This document shows, one piece after another, positions 57,394 to 64,000 of a stretch of DNA of 64,000 bases (its first letter is position 1; the number at the start of each line of letters is the position of its first letter). The stretch covers positions 744,001 through 808,000 of the forward strand of contig NZ_MTQN01000012.1 of the NCBI RefSeq assembly GCF_001984195.1. The letters run 5' to 3'. The notes beneath the pieces were generated by a model. That model had not been told where the DNA came from and did not search any database. It saw only the letters and a list, made by a program, of their open reading frames with translations. The translations under genes were made by a program, and so were the position numbers. Source of the DNA: Kribbella sp. ALI-6-A (GTDB lineage: Bacteria; Actinomycetota; Actinomycetes; Propionibacteriales; Kribbellaceae).

Positions 57394-57852
57394 CCTGTTG
57401 AAATCCGTCGTTGAAGGGTCGGCTGTACGCCGGGACGCCGTCCATCCGCCTTGACTGGGTCGCTTGTGCAATCACGTCTGGTGCATCGGCCGGACCGGTG
57501 TGCCACCCCGCATCCGCGGCCGGCGCCGACCTCGCGCAAGTCGACGGCTGCGGGACCAGCGGTGCGGACGTGGACGAGTCACCGAGCCCGGGGTGCCTGC
57601 TGTACGCCGCCTTCGGCGTGACGGCGGCCCGAACCGGTGCGGACGCGTGCCATTCGGGTCGCGTCGGCTGTTCTCATTTCCGCCGCCGGCGGTGTCGTGC
57701 CGGGTCGGCGTCTTCTCCGCCGCCGGCGGTGTTGTGCCGGTCGGCGTCCCGCGCGTGCCTCCCTCGGGTGGCGCCTGGGCCCGGGCATGCCGAAGCCACC
57801 TGTCCACAGACAGGCGGCTTCTTCAATGTCAGCAGCCGAGAACTGCCGTCGA
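57394..57852. other. gene-free region after dnaX
   Basis: About 460 bp with no convincing gene. It holds a tandem duplication of about 32 bp (57681-57712 and 57718-57748) built around CCGCCGGCGG and a run of GC hairpins that may end the dnaX message. Confidence 0.5.
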
Positions 57853-60800
57853 TCAGTTCGGCTCTTCGGTGATGATCTGTGCCCCGAGTGTCTCGCGCAG
57901 CAGATCGGTGTGCGAGCGGGAATCCTCTTCCAGCACGATGTCGTCCTCGCCGATCGCCTCGGCTTCTTCCTCGGGCGTCAACGGCGCTTCCTGCACCGTC
58001 GGTGCCACCGCGGCCTTCCGCGCCTGCTCCGCCGCGACGGCGGCCTCAGCCGCTCGCCGCTTGCTGGCAGCCTGCTCGCGCCGATCCACCTCCGGAGCTG
58101 CCGAGGGCGCCGGCGGTCCACCCGCCTGCTGATCCCCCTGAAGCGGCCCGCGAACCGCCGGACTCGCGCCACCCGGCGCATCCTGCACGGCAACCGCCGC
58201 TCCACCGGCGCCTGTGGATGCATCCATTTCACCGCCGGGCCCGTTGCCGGAACCGAAGGACGGCCCTGCACCAGCAGCAGCCTCAGGACTTCCGGCGCCC
58301 GCCCCCGGACCAGCCGCTCCATCACCCCAGTCCGACCCGGAAGTTCCCGACGGAACGCCGTGCACACCCGACGCTGCGGAACCTGCCCCAGGACCACCCG
58401 CTCCGGCACCAACTCCACCGCCGGCACCAGCCGGACCGGTCAAACCGCCGGGACCACCCACACCGCCGGAACCAGCAACACCGCCAGAACCAGCGACCCC
58501 GCCGGAGCCCGCCGCACCGCCGGAGCCCGAACCAGCAGCCCCACCCGGCCCAGCCGCGCCACCAGGACCTCCAAGCCCTGCCGCACCGGCACCTTCACTT
58601 CCAGCCGCACCGGCAATCGCTGTACTAGCGCCCGCTCCGCCCGAGCTGCCAGGACCCGACACCCCTGCCCCGGACACACCCCCGGCAACACCCGCCGCCC
58701 CGCTCGCAGGACCCGCCGCGTCATACCCCGGACCACCCGAGCTCGCAGAACTTGCCGCGTCGTACCCCGGACCACCCGGGCCCGCAGAACCCGCCACGTC
58801 GTACCCCGAACCACCCGGCCCACCCTGCCCGGCCGCGCCTCCCGAAGCGTCATACGCCCCAGCACCACCCGGCGCCCCGCCCGTGGAGCCCGCGCCACCG
58901 CCGTACGAACCACTCGCACTCGACACCCCAGGCTGATTGCTCGCCGAAGCCCCCTGATCCCACGACGAACTCGGCGGCGCCGACGGCGCAGGCGCAGCAC
59001 CCGTCCCGGCCCCCGGGTCGGTCGACGGATCGACCACGGCCTCGACCCGCCGGCTGATCCCGATCGTGTCGATCATCGCCTGCCGCAGGATCTCGTCACT
59101 GCCCGACCGCGCGAAGCTCTCCCGAGCGCCCGCGTTCACCAGCCCCAGCGTCAACGTCTGGTCGTCAATGGCGATGACCTGCGCGTTCTGGCTCAGCATG
59201 ATCCACGCGAACCGCCGCTTGGTCTTCACGGCCTCCAGCACCTGAGGCCACAACCGCCGAACATCCGCCAGCCCCACGGAACCGGTCGAGATCGGCGCCG
59301 CAGCAGCCGGAGCCACCTGAGCAGCCGCCGGCGACTGCGAACCCACACCTGACGCCGAACCGGACTCATCAGCCCAAGCCCCAGTGCGATTGCCACCACC
59401 GGACGCCAGTCCGCCAGCGCCGCCCGAACCCGCCTGCCCACCGGAAGCGCCAGCACTACGCCCGGAGCCAGCACCAGTCGCCGCGGACGAACCACCCGCA
59501 GAGCCCGCCGTACCCGAAGCGCCTGCTCCACCTGCAGGGCCTGCGCCAGCGGAGGAGCCGGCTCCACCCGCCGGAGTCGCCGCCCTCGCCGTATCTGAGC
59601 CACCTGCCGGACCAGAAGCAGCCGCCGCACCCGCGGCCGAGCCGCCGGATCCCTCCGCCTCACCAGCTCCGCCATCAGCCGGAGCCCCGCCACCAGCAGC
59701 CGCCGCAGGCCCGCGCCCACCACCGGCAGCTCCAGCAGCGCCACCCGGCCCAGCCACAGCCACGTCAGCTCCACCAACCGCACCACCCGCAGGCGCACCA
59801 CCGCCCACTCCACCCGCAGGCGCCGCGTCCGCCGTACCGGCAGGCACGCCGATCGTCAGCCGACGCTCCATCCGGTCCAACCGAGCCTGAATGCCGTTGG
59901 TCGAGTCGTCCGCGCCGGGCAGCAGTACCTTTGCGCAGATCAGTTCCAGCTGGAGCCGAGGCGCCGTCGCTCCCCGCATCTCCAGCAACCCGGCCGCGAC
60001 GATGTCAGCGGCACGCGTCAGCTCAGCCGGCCCGATCCCAGCCGCCTGGGTCTGCAGTCGCTCGCCCTGGTCCTCCGCCGCCTCGATCAGTCCGGAAGCG
60101 ACCGCGTTCGGCACCGCCGACAGAATCACCAGGTCACGCAGTCGCCGCAGCAGGTCCTCCGCGAATCGCTTCGGGTCCTGCCCGGTCTCGATCACCTTCT
60201 CGATCGTCTCGAACACGGCTCGGCTGTCGTGCGCCGCGAATCCGTCCACGCACGCGTCCAGCAGCGAGTCCGGCGTGAACCCGAGCAGCGCGACGGCCAG
60301 CTCGTACGTCACGCCCTCCGGCCCCGCGCCGCCGATCAGCTGGTCGAGCACGCTCAGCGAGTCACGCACCGACCCCGCACCGGCTCGCACCACCAGCGGC
60401 AGAGCGGCCGGGGCGATCGCAACACCTTCGGCCTCGCACAGCGTCGCCATGTAGTCGCCGAGGGTCTTCGGCGGGACCAGGCGGAACGGGTAGTGATGGG
60501 TGCGGGACCGGATCGTCCCGATCACCTTGTCGGGCTCGGTGGTGGCGAAGATGAACTTCAGGTGCGGCGGCGGCTCCTCGACCAGCTTCAGCAGGGCGTT
60601 GAAGCCCTGCGTCGTGACCATGTGCGCCTCGTCGATGATGTAGATCTTGTAGCGGCTCTCGACCGGCGCGAAGAACGCCCGCTCGCGCAGGTCGCGCGCG
60701 TCATCGACGCCACCGTGCGAGGCGGCGTCGATCTCGATCACGTCGATGCTGCCCGGCCCGCCGCGCGCCAGGTCGGTACAGGACTTGCACACCCCGCACG

Positions 60801-61017
60801 GCTCGGCGATCGGGCCCTTCTCGCAGTTGATCGCCCGGGCCAGGATCCGCGCACTGGTGGTCTTGCCACAGCCGCGCGGTCCGGAGAACAGATAGGCGTG
60901 GTTCACCCGGTTGTTGCTCAACGCGTTGCGCAGCGGTGCCGTGACATGGTCCTGCCCGATCACCTCGGCAAACGTCTCCGGGCGATACCGGCGGTACAAC
61001 GCAAGAGGTGCTTCCAC
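57853..61017 (-). CDS. dnaX: DNA polymerase III subunit gamma/tau with giant low-complexity linkers
   Basis: 1054 aa, clamp-loader ATPase. Walker A SGPRGCGKTT (about 45-54), zinc site CEKGPIAEPCGVCKSC, DEAH Walker B, sensor RSRTHHYPF and the collar domain end near residue 370. Two Gly/Ala/Ser/Pro-rich linkers (about 389-582 and 670-975) flank the tau C-terminal domain (585-668; RRLWPQVLEAVKTKRRFAWIM). An acidic tail ends the protein. It is far longer than the usual 600-800. GTG 61017 fits a leaderless TAGGGT promoter. No poly-A slippery site for gamma was seen. Confidence 0.96.
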   Translation of the reverse strand: MEAPLALYRRYRPETFAEVIGQDHVTAPLRNALSNNRVNHAYLFSGPRGCGKTTSARILARAINCEKGPIAEPCGVCKSCTDLARGGPGSIDVIEIDAASHGGVDDARDLRERAFFAPVESRYKIYIIDEAHMVTTQGFNALLKLVEEPPPHLKFIFATTEPDKVIGTIRSRTHHYPFRLVPPKTLGDYMATLCEAEGVAIAPAALPLVVRAGAGSVRDSLSVLDQLIGGAGPEGVTYELAVALLGFTPDSLLDACVDGFAAHDSRAVFETIEKVIETGQDPKRFAEDLLRRLRDLVILSAVPNAVASGLIEAAEDQGERLQTQAAGIGPAELTRAADIVAAGLLEMRGATAPRLQLELICAKVLLPGADDSTNGIQARLDRMERRLTIGVPAGTADAAPAGGVGGGAPAGGAVGGADVAVAGPGGAAGAAGGGRGPAAAAGGGAPADGGAGEAEGSGGSAAGAAAASGPAGGSDTARAATPAGGAGSSAGAGPAGGAGASGTAGSAGGSSAATGAGSGRSAGASGGQAGSGGAGGLASGGGNRTGAWADESGSASGVGSQSPAAAQVAPAAAAPISTGSVGLADVRRLWPQVLEAVKTKRRFAWIMLSQNAQVIAIDDQTLTLGLVNAGARESFARSGSDEILRQAMIDTIGISRRVEAVVDPSTDPGAGTGAAPAPSAPPSSSWDQGASASNQPGVSSASGSYGGGAGSTGGAPGGAGAYDASGGAAGQGGPGGSGYDVAGSAGPGGPGYDAASSASSGGPGYDAAGPASGAAGVAGGVSGAGVSGPGSSGGAGASTAIAGAAGSEGAGAAGLGGPGGAAGPGGAAGSGSGGAAGSGGVAGSGGVAGSGGVGGPGGLTGPAGAGGGVGAGAGGPGAGSAASGVHGVPSGTSGSDWGDGAAGPGAGAGSPEAAAGAGPSFGSGNGPGGEMDASTGAGGAAVAVQDAPGGASPAVRGPLQGDQQAGGPPAPSAAPEVDRREQAASKRRAAEAAVAAEQARKAAVAPTVQEAPLTPEEEAEAIGEDDIVLEEDSRSHTDLLRETLGAQIITEEPN

Positions 61018-61024
61018 GACCGCA

Positions 61025-61030
61025 ACCCTA
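61025..61030 (-). promoter_or_regulatory. -10 of dnaX
   Basis: TAGGGT on the minus strand, 7 nt before GTG 61017; overlaps the end of the upstream SnoaL-like frame. Confidence 0.55.
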
Positions 61031-61611
61031 GCGCCGAGCCCCGACATTTCCTCCCCAACCCACAACCACCCGTCCCGAAGCGGTCACCGCCCCCAGCAGG
61101 TCACGACCCCCATCACCTCGTACGCCGTACGCACGCGCGTGCGCACCGGTCGGCACGAGCACCTCATCGATCCGCCACCCCGGCTCCGACAGCTCCCGGC
61201 TGGTCACGGCACTGATCGCGGCCGAGTCCCAGTAGTAGGTGCGGAACTCCGTGACCAGGCCGTCGCGGACCCGGTTCAACTGCACGATCGACGTCTCCAG
61301 CGCGCGCCCGGTGGCCCGCGCCGTGAACCTGACCTGGAGGTGCACCGCGACCTGCTCCCCGTCGGCGACCTTCGACGTCGAGAGGATGTCCAGCTCCGAC
61401 CAGGTCGCACTGAACTCGCGAGGAAGTTCTCGATCCCTTCCCGGCCACGCCAGACACCGCCGTACGGCAGGCCCGGCTGCGTCCAGAGGCAGACGTCGGG
61501 ATGCAGCACCGCCGCGACAGGGCCGAAGTCGCCCCGCCCACGTCCTCCGGCGGCGACGTACTCCGCCTCGGCTTGGTAGAACCGGTCCAGAATGTCCTCG
61601 GCTGCTGTCAT
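61028..61611 (-). pseudogene. SnoaL/NTF2-like protein with a frameshift
   Basis: A single SnoaL-like domain is split over two frames. ATG 61611 starts MTAAEDILDRFYQAEAEYVA and runs to GREGIENFL near 61418; the rest (EFSATWSELDILSTSKVADG through RTYYWDSAAISAV) is in the -1/+2 frame, ending at TAG 61028. One base appears to be missing around 61415-61420. Either a recent pseudogene or a sequencing error. Members act as isomerases, cyclases or ligand binders. Confidence 0.8.
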
Positions 61612-61697
61612 GGCACGAAACCGTAGTTTCGGTCCCCCGACGTGTCTGGCGAAATCGCGCCGCCGCCGACCAGCGCGGAAGCCCCTCTCCGCCAACC

Positions 61698-61833
61698 AGC
61701 CGGCCAGCCCCGCGGCCCGTGCCCGTCAGCCCGGCGGGCCCTCGTCCGTCAGCCCTGGGGCCTTGCGCGCCAGCCCTGCGGGCCTTCGTCCGTCAGCCCT
61801 GCGGGCCGTCGTCCGTCAGGCGTGCGGGCCCTC
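61698..61833. repeat. tandem array of about 22-bp repeats at the rmlA stop
   Basis: Five to six units of GTCCGTCAGCCCTGCGGGCC type (starts near 61702, 61721, 61744, 61765, 61788, 61811), 21-23 bp each. The first unit on the minus strand contains the rmlA stop codon. Confidence 0.85.
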
Positions 61834-62691
61834 TTCCAGCAACCCGTGCAGGTACGTGCCGTAGCCGGACTTGGCGAGCGTGTCGGCACGCCGCAGCAGG
61901 CCCGCGTCGTCGATGAACCCGCGCCGCCAGGCGATCTCCTCCGGGCAGCCGATCTTCTGCCCCTGCCGCATCTCGACCGCCCGGACGAACTCCCCGGCCG
62001 CCATCAGCGAGTCGAACGTCCCGGTGTCCAGCCACGCCGTACCGCGCGGCAGCACCTCGACCTGCAGGCGCTTGGCGTCCAGGTACACCTCGTTCACCGA
62101 GGAGATCTCCAGCTCGCCGCGGGCGGAGGGCTTGATCTCCTTGGCGATGTCGACCACGTCGGCGGAGTAGAAATACAGCCCCGGTACGGCGTAGTTGCTC
62201 TTGGGCTCCTTCGGCTTCTCCTCGATGCTCAGCGCCCGGCCCTCGGCGTCGAACTCGACCACCCCGTACGCCGTCGGATCCGCGACCCGGTAGGCGAACA
62301 CCACACCGCCGTCGACGTCGTTGAAGGTCTGCAGGTGCACCCCGAGCCCGGGCCCGTAGAAGATGTTGTCACCGAGCGCGAGCGCGACCGGCTCGTCCTT
62401 GATGAACTGCTCGCCGATCAGGAACGCCTGGGCCAGCCCATCAGGGCTCGGCTGCACGGCGTACGAGATCTCCATCCCGAACTGCGAACCGTCCCCGAGC
62501 AGCCGCTGGAACTGCGGCGCGTCGTCCGGCGTGGTGATGACCAGTACCTCGCGGATGTTCGCCAGCATCAGCGTGGACAGCGGGTAGTAGATCATCGGCT
62601 TGTCGTAGACGGGGAGCAGTTGCTTGCTCGCTGCCATCGTGATCGGGTGCAGTCGGGTGCCGGAACCGCCGGCCAGGATGATCCCTCGCAT
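61816..62691 (-). CDS. rmlA: glucose-1-phosphate thymidylyltransferase
   Basis: 291 aa. Makes dTDP-glucose, the first step to dTDP-rhamnose. The signature GIILAGGSGTRLHPIT (residues 3-18), VYDKPMIYYPLS, and ALGDNIFYG and IEEKPKEPKSNYAV are complete. ATG 62691 is preceded at 8 nt by TAAGGT (leaderless). The other rml genes are not adjacent. The 3' end runs into a tandem repeat. Confidence 0.96.
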   Translation of the reverse strand: MRGIILAGGSGTRLHPITMAASKQLLPVYDKPMIYYPLSTLMLANIREVLVITTPDDAPQFQRLLGDGSQFGMEISYAVQPSPDGLAQAFLIGEQFIKDEPVALALGDNIFYGPGLGVHLQTFNDVDGGVVFAYRVADPTAYGVVEFDAEGRALSIEEKPKEPKSNYAVPGLYFYSADVVDIAKEIKPSARGELEISSVNEVYLDAKRLQVEVLPRGTAWLDTGTFDSLMAAGEFVRAVEMRQGQKIGCPEEIAWRRGFIDDAGLLRRADTLAKSGYGTYLHGLLEEGPHA

Positions 62692-62699
62692 GCGACCGC

Positions 62700-62705
62700 A
62701 CCTTA
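62700..62705 (-). promoter_or_regulatory. -10 of rmlA
   Basis: TAAGGT on the minus strand, 8 nt before ATG 62691. Confidence 0.45.
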
Positions 62706-62764
62706 CCGACGTTGGCGGTCCATGCCACATCGAGCACTGGTCCACTGCCGGCAGAGCTCACCGT

Positions 62765-64000
62765 TCACTCCATGTGATACTCCGCGAACCGGGTCCGCAG
62801 GTCCTTCTTCGAGAACTTGCCGACCGACGTCTTCGGCACCTCGTCGATGAACTCGACCGCATCCGGCAGCCACCACTTCGCGACCAGCGGCTCGAGGTAC
62901 GCCAGGATCTCCTCACCCGTGACCGACTCGCCCTCCTGCAGCACCACACAGGCCAGCGGCCGCTCGTCCCACTTCGGATGCGGTACGCCGATCACGGCCG
63001 CCTCCTTGACCGCCGGGTGGGCCATCAACAGGTTCTCCAGCTCCACGGAGCTGATCCACTCGCCACCGGACTTCACCAGATCCTTCGTCCGGTCGACCAG
63101 CCGCACCGATCCGTACTGGTCGATCGCCGCGACGTCGCCGGTCTTCATCCAGCCGTCCTCGGTGTTCAGCTCGACGCCCGCGTCCGGCCGGTAGTACTCG
63201 GCCGCGATCCACGGCCCGCGGACCTGCAGCTCGCCGGTCGCCTCGTCGTCCCACGGCAACTGTGTGATCGATCCCGGCTCCACGATGCGAACCTCGACGC
63301 CCGGCAACGGCAGTCCCTGCCGGGCCCGCAGCTTGGCCTGCTCTTCCTCCGGTAGCTCCTGATCGCGGACCGGCACGTGCGAGGCCGTCGCAACCGGGCT
63401 GGTCTCCGTCATGCCCCACGCCTGCAGGATCGGCTTGCCCAGCTTCTCGCGGAACGCCTCCGACAACGCGAGCGGCACAGCCGAACCACCACACGGGATC
63501 CGCCGCAGCTTCGGCAACTCGACGCCATCGAGCAACGGCAGCAGTCCCTGCCAGATGGTCGGTACGCCGGCGGACAGCGTGACCTCCTGCTCCTGCAGCA
63601 GTTTCAGGATGCCCTGCGGCGACATGTCCGGCCCCGGGAACACCAGATTCGCCCCCGCCATCGGCGCCGCGTGCGCCAGCCCCCACGCATTCGCGTGGAA
63701 CATCGGGACCACGGGCATCACCGTGTCGGTCTCGTGCAACCCGAGGCCCGCATTCGTCAGGACGCCGATCGAGTGCAGCCAGGTCGAGCGGTGCGAGTAG
63801 ACGACGCCCTTGGGATGGCCCGTCGTCCCGCTCGTGTAGCACATCGCGGCCGCCTGGTTCTCGTCCTCGACGTGGAACTCGACCGGCTCCGCGGCCGCCA
63901 GCAGCTCCTCGTAGTCGTGGAACCGGTCGTCGTCCGGAAGCTCCACGGCCGGAGCGCCGGCCGGCAGGTCGTCCATCACGACCACATGCCGCAGGAGCGG
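62765..64000 (-). CDS. long-chain acyl-CoA synthetase, N-terminus outside window
   Basis: AMP-forming fatty-acyl-CoA ligase; 411 residues visible, with the N-terminal part beyond base 64000. The P-loop YTSGTTGHPKGVVYSH (about 63800), WGMTETSPVA, DGWMKTGDVAAID and VDRTKDLVKSGGEWISSVELE and the C-terminal Lys in PKTSVGKFSKKDL are all present. Member of the medium/long-chain ligase group (FadD type). The frame is open to the window edge. Confidence 0.95.
   Translation of the reverse strand, partial: PLLRHVVVMDDLPAGAPAVELPDDDRFHDYEELLAAAEPVEFHVEDENQAAAMCYTSGTTGHPKGVVYSHRSTWLHSIGVLTNAGLGLHETDTVMPVVPMFHANAWGLAHAAPMAGANLVFPGPDMSPQGILKLLQEQEVTLSAGVPTIWQGLLPLLDGVELPKLRRIPCGGSAVPLALSEAFREKLGKPILQAWGMTETSPVATASHVPVRDQELPEEEQAKLRARQGLPLPGVEVRIVEPGSITQLPWDDEATGELQVRGPWIAAEYYRPDAGVELNTEDGWMKTGDVAAIDQYGSVRLVDRTKDLVKSGGEWISSVELENLLMAHPAVKEAAVIGVPHPKWDERPLACVVLQEGESVTGEEILAYLEPLVAKWWLPDAVEFIDEVPKTSVGKFSKKDLRTRFAEYHME

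Noticed and set aside
57394..57852. SRP (4.5S) RNA gene near dnaX
   Set aside because: The conserved GGAAGGAAGCAGC-type apical motif was not found in this gap or just upstream of dnaX.
57853..61017. Programmed frameshift making gamma in dnaX
   Set aside because: No A-rich slippery heptamer or equivalent could be seen in the GC-rich linker.
61698..61833. CRISPR-like array of about 22-bp units
   Set aside because: The units are contiguous and degenerate, with no spacers of constant length and no cas genes nearby; it is a plain tandem repeat.

Overview
The window is 64 kb of very GC-rich actinobacterial chromosome. Codon use, frequent GTG/TTG starts, abundant 4-bp ATGA/GTGA gene overlaps, a mycobacterial-type CRP, MarP, a SigE-family ECF factor and HAIR/SOS-type operators all fit. 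The gene set and order resemble Kribbella or another member of Propionibacteriales, but that genus call is an inference from protein style, not a search. No rRNA, CRISPR array, transposase or prophage was seen. There is one tRNA (Pro, anticodon CGG).

Region 1 (about 1-28 kb) is a conserved block. The order acs ... holin-like membrane protein, EphE-like hydrolase, marP, CoA-type NUDIX, TlpA-like lipoprotein, nth, crp, metallo-beta-lactamase (MBL) protein, RidA, two ArsA-like ATPases, ponA2-type PBP, metallophosphoesterase follows M. tuberculosis Rv3667 to Rv3683 as I remember it. Insertions interrupt it: a GntR/ArsB-NhaD/CBS/NhaA ion-transport group, an ECF sigma pair, a DUF559 gene bounded by repeats, and lon in the place where I would expect a whiB gene. 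Several regulatory sites can be read directly: a HAIR (HspR) element before lon, a CRP-type palindrome before the PBP gene, and many leaderless promoters (TANNNT followed 6-8 nt later by the start codon).

Region 2 (about 28-46 kb) is accessory: a serine hydrolase, lipB, a CBM9-like protein, a TPR protein, the two CoA-transferase subunits (ketone-body/oxoacid use), SDRs, a PfkB kinase, secreted peptidases and their likely regulators. Its most interesting part is 36.8-39.5 kb: an NrtR-like NUDIX regulator divergent from an SPFH/band-7 protein that is translationally coupled to an NAD-kinase-like protein. Two identical-arm palindromes sit exactly on the intervening promoters. It looks like a self-contained, NAD(P)-linked regulated cassette.

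Region 3 (about 46-64 kb) returns to conserved functions: the asd-ask aspartate pathway operon, then small regulator/efflux units (ArsR-SRPBCC, MerR, MFS, LexA-controlled dinB, TetR-MFS), then the dnaX, ybaB, recR, DUF5063 replication/repair cluster, rmlA and a truncated acyl-CoA synthetase. A dense cluster of DnaA boxes lies between dnaX and ybaB. dnaX carries two very long Gly/Ala-rich linkers. Short repeats recur throughout: three copies of a composite palindrome at 14.4, 15.6 and 17.4 kb, palindromes translated inside the TlpA-like gene, and tandem repeats that start at the stop codons of the tetR and rmlA genes.
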